Below, one piece after another: positions 7,439 to 15,268 of a stretch of DNA of 23,285 bases (the stretch's first letter is position 1; the number at the start of each line of letters is the position of its first letter). The DNA comes from DUUI01 sp964627845 (GTDB taxonomy: Bacteria; Bacillota_I; Bacilli_A; Erysipelotrichales; Erysipelotrichaceae). Where the stretch lies: assembly GCA_964627845.1 (NCBI GenBank), contig CAZVKL010000017.1, positions 1 through 23,285 on the forward strand, in the 5' to 3' direction. Below the pieces are notes generated by a model that saw only the letters and a list, made by a program, of their open reading frames with translations, had not been told where the DNA came from and ran no database searches. The position numbers were made by a program, and so were the translations under genes.

Positions 7439-9051
7439 TTCTTCACCACCATTAATATACTTTCGTAAGGTCTTAATAAATTGGGTTGATGATCTGATAA
7501 ATTACTTAATACAATCTCTTTGTCGTTGGTCTCAACATGCACTTCTTTATCGTGCATATTCGCAAGTAGAGTCAGTTGATAGTTTTCATCCTCTCGAACA
7601 TAACCAAAGATTGAGTCCGAATTTGTCTCAATTAATTCAAAACTCCCATCGATTAATGTCGTTGAATACTCACTCTTCAATCTTAATTGAATACAGTCTC
7701 GATAAAAGTTTAACAGAGAGTTCTCATCGTTGAGCTGGTTTTTAACGTTCACTTCTTTATAATCGGTATTAACCTTCAGATAAGGGTTTACCTTACTAAA
7801 ACCAGCATGCTCATCATCGGACCATTGCATCGGTAAATGCCCATGGTCTCTGGCGTTTTTACGAAGATGTTCTAACATTTGTGTCTCTGTTAACTTGTGT
7901 TTATTGACCTTAACATACGTTTGTGAGTTCACATCCTTAAACTCAGATAGTTTTGTGTAATTCGCATTGGTCATCCCGATTTCTTCCCCATTATATAGAA
8001 ATGGAACACCATATAAGAACAACAACACCATGGCTAACATTTTTCCTGATTCCAATGGTTTATTCACATCCCCATATTGCGTCATGAGTCGAGGATGATC
8101 GTGATTCAACCAATATTGAGGGAGCAGTTGTTGATCTTTCATCATTCCCTTTGTCCAATACTCAATAACCGATCTTAATTCTTTAACATTGGTCGTGCCA
8201 TCTTGATTCAAACACCAACAAGCATCAAAGTTAAAGACCATATCAATTGATTGGGTGTACCGTTTGGCGTCAGGTAGTTTTGCTCCACCGCCCACTTCAC
8301 CAATACTGACCATGTCATAATGATCAAACACTGTCGTTTTTAACTCTGCTAAATAATCATAGAGTTCATCTCGATTGGAGAATTTAGACCAATCATACGC
8401 AATCCCATCTTCTGGCGTGATGGTTGAATCACTCAAGCTCATGTCTTTGCCTAAATGCGCGATTGCATCCATTCTAAATCCGTCCGCACCACATTCTAAC
8501 CAAAACTTAGCGACATCAAACATGGCTTGTCTTGTTTCTTGATTCGACCAGTTGAGATCAGGCATTTTATCTGAGAATATCTTCAAATAATATTCTTGGC
8601 TCTCTTCATCATAGTTCCAAGCACTTCCTCCAAAGAAAGAACCCCAATTGTTTGGCTCTTTACTCCAGATATAATAATCCCGCTTGTCACTCTGTTTATC
8701 ACTTCTTGATTCAATAAACCAAGGATGTTCATCCGATGTTTGGTTCATTATATAATCAAAAATGATGCGCATATCTCGTTTATGACATTCTTCAATTAAT
8801 TGTTTAATCTCTTGGAGTGTCCCCAATGTAGGATCTACATCCTTATGATCACTGACATCATAGCCATTATCATCTAATGGAGACATGTAGAAAGGACCTA
8901 TCCACAACAAATTAACGCCTAAATTGTGTAGATAATCAATTTTTTCAATAATACCACCGATATCCCCCACACCATCTTGGTTACTATCATAGAATGAACG
9001 AGGATAGATTTCATAACCAACTGAGTGTTTTAACCATTTTGGATAAGCCAT
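7435..9051 (-). CDS. Alpha-glucosidase of the oligo-1,6-glucosidase family (GH13_31-like)
   Basis: 538-residue cytoplasmic exo-glucosidase without a signal peptide, expected to release glucose from imported malto- or isomalto-oligosaccharides. The N-terminus has the family hallmark QDGVGDIGGI (25-34). The nucleophile is Asp195 in GFRMDAIAHL, the acid/base is Glu252 in IGEVGG, and the third acid is Asp318 in LNHDHPRL. The residue after the nucleophile is Ala196; in this family Ala there goes with alpha-1,4 and Val with alpha-1,6 preference, so maltase activity is the better guess. Oddities: conserved region I reads DYIMNQ (99-104), with Gln104 where nearly all members have His, and region V reads MPDLN rather than QPDLN. 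It starts two bases after the TspO-like gene and overlaps the amylase by four. Confidence 0.9.
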   Translation of the reverse strand: MAYPKWLKHSVGYEIYPRSFYDSNQDGVGDIGGIIEKIDYLHNLGVNLLWIGPFYMSPLDDNGYDVSDHKDVDPTLGTLQEIKQLIEECHKRDMRIIFDYIMNQTSDEHPWFIESRSDKQSDKRDYYIWSKEPNNWGSFFGGSAWNYDEESQEYYLKIFSDKMPDLNWSNQETRQAMFDVAKFWLECGADGFRMDAIAHLGKDMSLSDSTITPEDGIAYDWSKFSNRDELYDYLAELKTTVFDHYDMVSIGEVGGGAKLPDAKRYTQSIDMVFNFDACWCLNQDGTTNVKELRSVIEYWTKGMMKDQQLLPQYWLNHDHPRLMTQYGDVNKPLESGKMLAMVLLFLYGVPFLYNGEEIGMTNANYTKLSEFKDVNSQTYVKVNKHKLTETQMLEHLRKNARDHGHLPMQWSDDEHAGFSKVNPYLKVNTDYKEVNVKNQLNDENSLLNFYRDCIQLRLKSEYSTTLIDGSFELIETNSDSIFGYVREDENYQLTLLANMHDKEVHVETNDKEIVLSNLSDHQPNLLRPYESILMVVKK

Positions 9052-9053
9052 AT

Positions 9054-9851
9054 TTACACCTGCAATTGGGCTCTTGTTAAGTCACCCCTAAAGGCTAATG
9101 CCGCCCAAGCAAATACCCCAACCCCTAACATAAAGGCTGACGCATAGAACATTACTGAATTTTGATGAACAAACTCACTCGAAGGAAGATGTTTGAGTAC
9201 AATCCCAAAAATTCCCCAAAGCGCTGGAATTAAAATCATGAAATTAGAGAATTCCGTGGCGAAGACAATCACAAATAATAATGCCACGATCATTAAGGCG
9301 ATTGACAGTATTAATCCAAATGTTTCTAGACTGTTTAATCCAAGTTGCGTGATTAAGCTCATTGCGTTGGCAAACACAGCAAAACTTATCCAACCTAAGT
9401 GAAAGCCGCTTGGCCATCTTAAAAAGATGGCTTCTTTATATAGAATGTCTTCTTGTTCAATGAAATAACAAATTAATGCGACCACTATCCAATATAGAAT
9501 AATCATGACCATGGCTAGCACTAGTTTCTCTGTTACCCAGAAAATATTCCATAGGATATTAAACAGATACCACGCAATCATTAATGGTTTAATCTTTTTT
9601 CGAAAGACAACATTGTAATAAGAATGGTCCTCATGTTTAAACTCAGAATAAACCACTAAGCCCATCCCAATATAAATAATGCCCCAAATACTAAATGTCA
9701 GTCCAGCTGGTGCCAGGTAATTAACGTATTTATCGGATACTTCCCCTTGCGATAAATTGCCAAAAAGACCAAGCATGGTTGTGTAATTGACTAATAAGAC
9801 AAGGATTAGTCCCCCTAATAACAACCATTTATTTTCGAGTAATTTTTTCAT
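9054..9851 (-). CDS. TspO/MBR-related multi-pass membrane protein
   Basis: 265-residue membrane protein with about seven to eight hydrophobic segments (roughly 10-30, 48-69, 88-107, 109-131, 150-166, 178-198, 203-220, 233-254). Two motifs recall the TspO/tryptophan-rich sensory protein superfamily: APAGLTFSIWGIIYIGMG (47-64) and a WPSGFHLGWISFAVFAN stretch (146-162). It is longer than classic five-helix TspO, as is common in Firmicute relatives. The ATG follows AAAGGAG at 9860-9866. It is the first gene after the terminator behind the binding protein, and is two bases from the alpha-glucosidase, so it belongs to that unit. A role in sugar use is suggested only by position; ligand and function are unknown. 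Confidence 0.7.
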   Translation of the reverse strand: MKKLLENKWLLLGGLILVLLVNYTTMLGLFGNLSQGEVSDKYVNYLAPAGLTFSIWGIIYIGMGLVVYSEFKHEDHSYYNVVFRKKIKPLMIAWYLFNILWNIFWVTEKLVLAMVMIILYWIVVALICYFIEQEDILYKEAIFLRWPSGFHLGWISFAVFANAMSLITQLGLNSLETFGLILSIALMIVALLFVIVFATEFSNFMILIPALWGIFGIVLKHLPSSEFVHQNSVMFYASAFMLGVGVFAWAALAFRGDLTRAQLQV

Positions 9852-9868
9852 CCGTCTCTCTCCTTTAT

Positions 9869-9903
9869 AAAAAATAGTGAGTATGAAACATACTCACTAT
9901 TTT
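9869..9903 (-). terminator. Strong terminator after the binding-protein gene
   Basis: Perfect 15-base arms (9871-9885 and 9889-9903, beginning AAAATAGTGAGTATG) with a 3-base loop and a T-run on the minus strand. Only two bases separate the T-run from the next gene's ribosome site, so there is no room for a promoter behind it. Downstream genes probably depend on read-through or on a promoter inside the binding-protein gene. Confidence 0.85.
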
Positions 9904-9923
9904 AGTTACCACTATTATATCAA

Positions 9924-11441
9924 TTATTCAGGGATATTTTCCGCTTCAATTTTAGCATTTGTTGTTTCAATTAATTCAGCAATCGCATCATCAACTGAAA
10001 GTGTTCCATCCCAAACTTGTGGAGTGATAAGTTCCATTGTTCCATAGTAAGCTGCATCCATTGCTTTCTTTTGAGGGTTCTCAGGTAAAGTTAGAGCAGG
10101 CTCAGGGTAGTTAAATTCAAATGCACTCATGAATTGTTCTTGAACTGTCTTACCAGTTAAGTCTGGAGTTAGTTCAGATCCATCCGCTAATGAAGGTGCA
10201 TAAGCTGTTGTATCAACCATTGCTTGCATACCATCTTGAGAATAGATTAAACGAAGTAGTTCGTGAGCAGCAGATTGGTATCTTGTATAAGTATTAATAA
10301 CAAATCCTTTTGTCTTAACAAATGGAGATGGGTTAACGCCATTGTAAGTTGGAAGAATTGAAATTGCGTATTCATTTCCAGTTTCTTCACTGAATTCAGC
10401 CACATTGTGCCATGTTCCAACTAGTCCAAATGGTGCTAAGTTAATTCCATTAAGAACATTGTCCCAACGTCCTGTCATTGATTCACCTGGAGTGATTGCT
10501 CCAGATTCTTCAACTGAAACACCGGCTTCTTTTGCTTCAACTAAGAATTCTAAACCAGCTTTAAATTCAGGTTTATCATAACCAGGATTTAGAGGATCGC
10601 CATCTTCAAGTAATTGCCATCCGCCAGTTGTTAATGGGAAGTAGCCTGACCAAGGTTCTTTAAGAGATATAGGGAATACAACATTTAATGTTCCTTCTGT
10701 TTCTTCTTCAGTCACAACTTCATTTCCTTCTTCATCTGTTTCAGTGACACGAGTTGTAATAGTTGGACGCTCATCTAGATAAGATCTAGAAAGTTCAAAG
10801 ATTTCTTCCCAAGTGTCAAATGCATCTGGTAAGTTATCTCCGTTTTCATCGGTTGTATCTAAACCTAAGTTTTCAAGTAGTGTTAAGTTAGTTACAAAAG
10901 CCATTCCATCATAAGTAACAGGTGCATAAACAGTTTGATCAGTTGTATTTCCTGCATTGTAGAACGCTTCTAATGAGTTATTCTTAATGACTTCAGCTAA
11001 GTTTTCTTCAATCGCTAAGATATGAGAAATGTTACGAGACACTTCACCATCAATAACCATTAATACGTCTTGTACTGAATCTTGTTCAGTTGGTAGTCTG
11101 TCAGTAGAACCAGCTGCTCCAGAGTTTTCAAATGTTACTTTACCAGCGTGATCAGGGTGAGTTTCATCCCATAAAGCAACAATTGCTTCCCCTAATGAGT
11201 CTGTATCAACACCCAAACGAATTTGTGCGTCATCTTCGATTTCGTAATGGCCTGCATCCGCATTCCATACTGCTGAAGTTCCATCTAAATTTCCAGATGG
11301 ATCGGTTGTTTCTGTTCCTCCATTTGTCTCAGTTTCTGTATCAGTATCTGTAGATGGTGTTTCAGTACGATCTGTACCTCCACAAGCCACTAACATTGCT
11401 GCTACGATAGCTAAGACTAGAAGTTTGAATAGATTTTTCAT
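9924..11441 (-). CDS. malE: Maltodextrin-binding lipoprotein (MalE type)
   Basis: 505-residue extracellular solute-binding protein of the CUT1 transporter class. The lipobox LVACG places the lipid anchor at Cys20. A Thr/Asp/Glu-rich tether of about 30 residues follows (22-52), then the two-lobed binding fold starting near 55. DENGDNLPDAFDTWEE (198-213) is the acidic, possibly Ca-binding loop seen in many Firmicute maltodextrin-binding proteins. Residues 226-252 form an acidic insertion (for example TETDEEGNEVVTEEE), and with the tether this makes the protein longer than typical MalE (about 400 residues). The ATG follows AGGAGG at 11450-11455. It has its own consensus promoter with an operator-like palindrome, and a strong terminator after it, which fits high expression relative to the permeases. 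Ligand is inferred from the neighbours. Confidence 0.88.
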   Translation of the reverse strand: MKNLFKLLVLAIVAAMLVACGGTDRTETPSTDTDTETETNGGTETTDPSGNLDGTSAVWNADAGHYEIEDDAQIRLGVDTDSLGEAIVALWDETHPDHAGKVTFENSGAAGSTDRLPTEQDSVQDVLMVIDGEVSRNISHILAIEENLAEVIKNNSLEAFYNAGNTTDQTVYAPVTYDGMAFVTNLTLLENLGLDTTDENGDNLPDAFDTWEEIFELSRSYLDERPTITTRVTETDEEGNEVVTEEETEGTLNVVFPISLKEPWSGYFPLTTGGWQLLEDGDPLNPGYDKPEFKAGLEFLVEAKEAGVSVEESGAITPGESMTGRWDNVLNGINLAPFGLVGTWHNVAEFSEETGNEYAISILPTYNGVNPSPFVKTKGFVINTYTRYQSAAHELLRLIYSQDGMQAMVDTTAYAPSLADGSELTPDLTGKTVQEQFMSAFEFNYPEPALTLPENPQKKAMDAAYYGTMELITPQVWDGTLSVDDAIAELIETTNAKIEAENIPE

Positions 11442-11511
11442 TCTTGTTTCCTCCTAGTAGAATGTTTCTCTGTGAAGCGCATCAAACAAGCCTTTAAGAG
11501 TTGCATGATGA

Positions 11512-11526
11512 TGTAAACGCTTTACA
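11512..11526. promoter_or_regulatory. LacI/CcpA-type operator at the malE start
   Basis: TGTAAACGCTTTACA, a CG-containing palindrome with 6-base arms TGTAAA/TTTACA around three bases. It lies just after the predicted start of transcription (about 11528, minus strand), a position where a bound protein would block initiation. It departs from the catabolite-responsive-element consensus by one extra base in the right arm. Confidence 0.65.
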
Positions 11527-11534
11527 GTAAAAGT

Positions 11535-11563
11535 ATTATAATATTTATACATAATGTTGTCAA
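11535..11563 (-). promoter_or_regulatory. Consensus promoter of malE
   Basis: A perfect TTGACA (-35, 11558-11563) and perfect TATAAT (-10, 11535-11540) separated by 17 bases on the minus strand. The leader to the ATG is about 87 bases. Confidence 0.85.
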
Positions 11564-11594
11564 TTCTTTACGCTTTTTGCGATGACGCTCATTC

Positions 11595-11623
11595 TAGAAA
11601 TAGAGTCTTTAGACTGATTTCTA
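11595..11623. repeat. Hairpin upstream of the malE promoter
   Basis: The arms TAGAAAT (11595-11601) and ATTTCTA (11617-11623) enclose a second stem AGTCT/AGACT. There is no T-run after it in either direction, so it is not a clear terminator. The rest of 11624-11693, between the YvdJ-like gene and this hairpin, shows only a 5-bp stem near 11660-11673 and nothing else I can name. Confidence 0.4.
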
Positions 11624-11693
11624 TCAATGTGGTAGTAAGCCCAATTAAGTCATCGATCATCACTTCATAGTGACACTTTCTCATCCTTATGTG

Positions 11694-12500
11694 TTATTCA
11701 ACTTCTCTAAAAGATGACCCCTTTAATAATTTAAAATAGACAAAAATCACTCGTGCCATATACACCAATGGAAATAAAGCAGTCCCCCACAATGGGTTCA
11801 CTAAACCGACAATGGCCGATAATAAGGCTGGTGAGAACATCGCCAAGACCATCATCGTTAACATTTCTTTAAAGCTTATCTTATTTCTAAACCGATTCGC
11901 ATTAATGGCCATAAAGACCAGTGAAATCAACAAGACATAGATTATGTATTGAATAAACACCGACATGTAGATAATCGGAATTTGAGTATTTAAGGTGCTT
12001 TGACTCACATTCTGAATAAAGTGATTTACCAACGTTTGGTCATCAATATTTTCCTGAGTTCTTAAAGCTAATAAATCATCGAAACTATTCCCCTCTAATA
12101 GTGAATAATCCCCACTAATATTTGCGTTGGGATTATAGAGAATAATCCTTTGATCACTAAATAGGACATATTCATTTGGAACATCAAGCGCTTGATTTTC
12201 TTTCGCATTAATATAATACGTAATCCCATCAATTTCTTTTTCTGTAAAAGGTTGGTCACAATTCAATTGTTGTTGGTTAACCTCACAATCAAACTCTTCA
12301 AACACTTCGATCAAACCAGCACTTAAATTTGGGAACTGCTGGCCTAATTGGTCAGGGGTCTCAACTAACCTAGCCGTGACAAATGGGGTCGCAATCATCA
12401 ATACAGACACAAAGAAAATAATCAAAGCGAAAAACCACCTTGTTCTTCGCTGATTGATTATTTCTTGATTACTATAAAGGATTTTATAAAAACTCTTCAT
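11694..12500 (-). CDS. YvdJ/MalA-like DUF1189 membrane protein
   Basis: 268-residue membrane protein with one N-terminal helix (about 22-42), a soluble extracellular segment (45-170) containing two cysteines, and a C-terminal bundle of about three helices (175-200, 210-230, 235-258). The architecture and position match the DUF1189 proteins encoded beside maltodextrin permeases in Bacillus (YvdJ) and streptococci (MalA), whose biochemical role is not established as far as I know. The ATG overlaps the malG-like stop by one base (TAATG), so it is the third gene of the permease operon. The assignment rests on context plus topology and is not certain. Confidence 0.7.
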   Translation of the reverse strand: MKSFYKILYSNQEIINQRRTRWFFALIIFFVSVLMIATPFVTARLVETPDQLGQQFPNLSAGLIEVFEEFDCEVNQQQLNCDQPFTEKEIDGITYYINAKENQALDVPNEYVLFSDQRIILYNPNANISGDYSLLEGNSFDDLLALRTQENIDDQTLVNHFIQNVSQSTLNTQIPIIYMSVFIQYIIYVLLISLVFMAINANRFRNKISFKEMLTMMVLAMFSPALLSAIVGLVNPLWGTALFPLVYMARVIFVYFKLLKGSSFREVE

Positions 12501-13399
12501 TAACCCTTATCGGCTCCAGCCGTTAATCCATGAACCATGAAACGTTGCATATAGAATTGAATCGCCATAATTGGAATCGCAATCAACAACGCTCCAGCCA
12601 TGAATCTCAGTGGATTATAGAACATCGTATCAAATGGGTCCGTCGTTCTAAAGAGCCACATCGAAACCGTCTGATTTCGTGTCTGTAAGAAGACCGACTG
12701 TAACATATAGTCCATCCAAGGTGTCATAAAGGCATTAATCGCAATAAACCCAATAATTGGAACAATCAATGGCATTAAGATTTTACGAAGTGTCTGCATC
12801 TTAGTCGCTCCATCAATTTCTGCCGCCTCATCAAGCGAGCGTGGAATGGACTGCATAAAACCTCGAATAAGGAAGGTGTTATACGGAATTGACCCCGTAA
12901 TATAAATTATTGCCAGCGTATACGGGTTATTTAACCATCCAAACGTATCAAAGATAAAGAATAAGGCCAACATCCCCATAAAGGATGGGAACATTTGAAG
13001 AACCATCATCGTTAACAATAATGGTTTCTTCCCCTTAAAGCGTAAACGAGAGAAGACATACCCAGAAATTACCGCCATGATAATAACACCAACCGTATTA
13101 ATCAAAGCCAGAATAAAGGTTCTAACAAACGCCGCTTGATAATCTGGTAAACCAGGCCCCGTATGAGTCTTATGCGAGAAGATAAACTCAAAGTGTTGTG
13201 TCGTAAACTTCGAAGGATCAGGCAGAATAGGCACCGCATCCAAAGTACGACCAGGCGTAAAGGCTGCTGAAATCATCCATAAGACAGGTACTAAACAAAC
13301 CACGACCATGAAAATGAGCCAAGCATAGGAAGCAAAACCACCTAGGAATCGCCATAGCGAGAATTTTCGCTTATTCACTTCTAATGTATTCTGTGTCAT
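12500..13399 (-). CDS. malG: Maltodextrin ABC permease, MalG type
   Basis: 299-residue inner permease subunit of a CUT1 sugar importer, with six predicted helices. The EAA motif that docks to the ATPase is EAAEIDGATKMQTLRKILMP (191-210). The start at 13399 is supported by GGGAGG six bases upstream (13406-13411) and lies one base after the malF-like stop; a longer frame to 13459 would run back inside malF and has no such support. It forms the channel with MalF and is fed by the binding lipoprotein. The C-terminal stretch ending in LTAGADKG is typical of MalG proteins. Confidence 0.92.
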   Translation of the reverse strand: MTQNTLEVNKRKFSLWRFLGGFASYAWLIFMVVVCLVPVLWMISAAFTPGRTLDAVPILPDPSKFTTQHFEFIFSHKTHTGPGLPDYQAAFVRTFILALINTVGVIIMAVISGYVFSRLRFKGKKPLLLTMMVLQMFPSFMGMLALFFIFDTFGWLNNPYTLAIIYITGSIPYNTFLIRGFMQSIPRSLDEAAEIDGATKMQTLRKILMPLIVPIIGFIAINAFMTPWMDYMLQSVFLQTRNQTVSMWLFRTTDPFDTMFYNPLRFMAGALLIAIPIMAIQFYMQRFMVHGLTAGADKG

Positions 13400-13400
13400 A

Positions 13401-14930
13401 TTATTCCTCCCAAACCGCTTTGTTTCGGGCAAGGTTAACAACCGAGAAGACCGCCACAAAGATGAAGATTAGTATTGAATACACCGCCGCAACATTATAC
13501 AACTGTGCATTTTGAGTAAAAGATAATTTAAAGATCCAAGAAATCAAGATATCTGTTTGACCCGGTATCCCACCCATGACCTTCATGGTCTGAGGCACTT
13601 CAGAATAGACCCAAGCAGGTCCACCTCCAGTCAGATAATAAATCGATCCAAAGTTATTAAAGTTATGGGTAAAAGTCATAACAATCGCAGGTGCCGTCCC
13701 CCTAAGGACCAGTGGAAGCGTAATCGCTTTAAACTTACGCCAACCTGTCGCCCCATCAATGGAAGCCGCTTCATATAAATCTTTTGGAATCGTCGTTAAC
13801 GTTCCAGTAATCAACATCATAAAGTATGGAGCCCCCAACCATAAGTTAACTAAAATAACTACAAACTTAGCCAGTGTTCCATTATATGTTTGAGAGAACC
13901 AGTAAATCGGATTGTCCGGTTGTCCCTGTAAACCAATGTTATATAAAAACTGTGATACACCCTCCATCGAGTTAGTCGCATACAGAATTTTATTAATAAG
14001 TCCTTGGGTATCAAACGCGTTCTTAAAGACCATTAACGAAATCATCCCTGGTACTGCCCATGGAATAATCATAATGGTTCTCCAAAAACGTTTTGCTTTA
14101 ATTGGTTTAGACTCAATCACTAACGCATTAATAAAACCTAACGCATAACAAGTCACTGAGGCCATAACCGCAAAGATAGCCGTCCATAACAAGACTCGAC
14201 CAAAGATACTAAACCATGCAGGGTCCGAGACCACTTGAGCAAAGTTACCAAACCCAACCCATTCAATCAAACGAGACGGTGGCATGATCCGATAGGTATA
14301 GTTGGTAAACGCAAGTAAGAACGAGAATAAAACCGGAATCACCGTAAACATCGCAATTAACGAGACGACCGGCACCAGCAATAACCACGGTAGTATATCA
14401 TCATAAAGTTCTTTAAAGAATTCTTTACCTTTTAAAGAAACATATTTACCTTCATTCATTCGCTTACGCGTCTTATACGCATCTCGAATATTAACGATCC
14501 ATGCGCCCACTAAAACGGACAGAATGACAACAGCAATCAACCCGGCAATCAGTAAACTTACTGAGTTATCGGCCGAAAGCCATGGAATATTTTTTTGGAA
14601 AGTAACGGTTTCCATCCCACGGTATGGTTGCTTCCAAACTAGCTCCCCTAAAGTGACTAAGCCCCAAATACCACGGGTAAACATTCCACCATAATCTCGG
14701 AAAAAGAAGAATCGGCCATCTGACCCCATTGGGCTAGAGACCACTTCAGATGGATAATACTGGTAAGAACCTGTTAATAGTTCAATCAAAACGAAAACTA
14801 TTAGAATAGAAAAAAAGAATAACGCTTTGCCTTTTTGTTTGTTCCTTAATTGTCCTGCTCCCATTAAAACTGCTGAGAGTATGCCAGAAACCAAAGCGTC
14901 CTTGTCGCGTGTGCGATCTTTAGGACTCAT
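13401..14930 (-). CDS. malF: Maltodextrin ABC permease, MalF type with N-terminal extension
   Basis: 509-residue permease subunit. The transport core spans about 180-505 and carries the EAA motif EAASIDGATGWRKFKAITLP (387-406). The first 175 residues are an extension with extra hydrophobic segments (about 36-53 and 124-147) and a GAGQLRNKQKGKA stretch (24-36) like TM2-type proteins. Similar long MalF proteins occur in Bacilli; the role of the extension is unclear. The ATG follows AAGGAGG at 14938-14944. It is the first gene of the malF-malG-yvdJ unit, read from an extended -10 promoter whose -35 region holds a cre-like palindrome. Confidence 0.92.
   Translation of the reverse strand: MSPKDRTRDKDALVSGILSAVLMGAGQLRNKQKGKALFFFSILIVFVLIELLTGSYQYYPSEVVSSPMGSDGRFFFFRDYGGMFTRGIWGLVTLGELVWKQPYRGMETVTFQKNIPWLSADNSVSLLIAGLIAVVILSVLVGAWIVNIRDAYKTRKRMNEGKYVSLKGKEFFKELYDDILPWLLLVPVVSLIAMFTVIPVLFSFLLAFTNYTYRIMPPSRLIEWVGFGNFAQVVSDPAWFSIFGRVLLWTAIFAVMASVTCYALGFINALVIESKPIKAKRFWRTIMIIPWAVPGMISLMVFKNAFDTQGLINKILYATNSMEGVSQFLYNIGLQGQPDNPIYWFSQTYNGTLAKFVVILVNLWLGAPYFMMLITGTLTTIPKDLYEAASIDGATGWRKFKAITLPLVLRGTAPAIVMTFTHNFNNFGSIYYLTGGGPAWVYSEVPQTMKVMGGIPGQTDILISWIFKLSFTQNAQLYNVAAVYSILIFIFVAVFSVVNLARNKAVWEE
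13406..13411 (-). promoter_or_regulatory. Ribosome binding site fixing the malG start
   Basis: GGGAGG on the minus strand, six bases before the ATG at 13399, inside the last codons of malF. Confidence 0.8.
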
Positions 14931-14954
14931 TTGTCTTCCTCCTTATTTTTTATT

Positions 14955-14963
14955 ATTATAGCA
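14955..14963 (-). promoter_or_regulatory. Extended -10 promoter of malF
   Basis: TGCTATAAT on the minus strand: an extended -10 with perfect TATAAT. It shares the 12-mer TTGTGCTATAAT with the pullulanase promoter. There is no good -35. The leader is about 17 bases. Confidence 0.7.
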
Positions 14964-14980
14964 CAACAATAAACAAAATT

Positions 14981-14994
14981 TGATAGCGGTATCA
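14981..14994. promoter_or_regulatory. cre-like operator at the malF promoter
   Basis: TGATAGCGGTATCA has perfect TGATA/TATCA arms and a CG core. It fits the CcpA cre consensus TGNAANCGNWWNCA except at one position. It overlaps the -35 region of the malF promoter, consistent with repression. Confidence 0.65.
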
Positions 14995-15025
14995 TCATAT
15001 TATTATTAACCATTCATTATTATGT

Positions 15026-15066
15026 TTAAAAAGACCTGTAAGATTGACGTTACACTTACAGATCTT
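15026..15066 (-). terminator. Terminator of the arsR-permease-thioredoxin unit
   Basis: The arms at 15031-15042 and 15055-15066 (CTTACAG/CTGTAAG core, one mismatch) form a 12-base stem with a 12-base loop and a T-run on the minus strand. It lies about 200 bases beyond the last gene's stop codon. Confidence 0.6.
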
Positions 15067-15268
15067 CTCTTAACTTATTAGGAAGCGATGGGTGCTACCC
15101 ATCTTGATAATAGCGTCAACTTCAAGAATGGTTGTTAAGGTTTTGGAAGCTTATATATACAAAAAACTTTCAACCACATCGAATACCTATTTTTTCGCTA
15201 ACGCTTATGCCCTTTGACTACAACATCTATTGTGGACACAGATAAACTCATCTTAAATTTTTTTACAC
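15067..15268. other. Gene-free stretch (3' region of the metal cassette)
   Basis: No reading frame of useful length is seen on either strand. It holds a perfect 7-bp hairpin, GATGGGT/ACCCATC (15087-15103, loop GCT), and otherwise irregular AT-rich sequence. If transcription runs from the thioredoxin-like gene to the terminator at 15026, this is an untranslated tail of about 200 bases. It may hold decayed coding sequence, but I could not recognise any. Confidence 0.5.

Noticed and set aside
7386..7733. 115-codon plus-strand frame over the amylase/glucosidase junction
   Set aside because: It is antisense to two conserved GH13 genes and has no ribosome site or motif.
11660..11673. TCACT/AGTGA hairpin as the terminator of the permease operon
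   Set aside because: It is only a 5-bp stem and no T-run follows it.
13400..13459. N-terminal extension of malG into the malF gene
   Set aside because: No ribosome site supports it, and GGGAGG fixes the start at 13399.
15088..15138. Small plus-strand frame of 16 codons beginning at the ATG in the hairpin, with an AGGAAG nearby
   Set aside because: The AGGAAG is only two bases from the ATG, the start lies in a hairpin, and the frame is too short to support as a gene.
15140..15268. Possible remnant of an ISL3-type transposase tail on the plus strand
   Set aside because: The translated fragments show stops and no motif I could match with confidence; it needs a database search.
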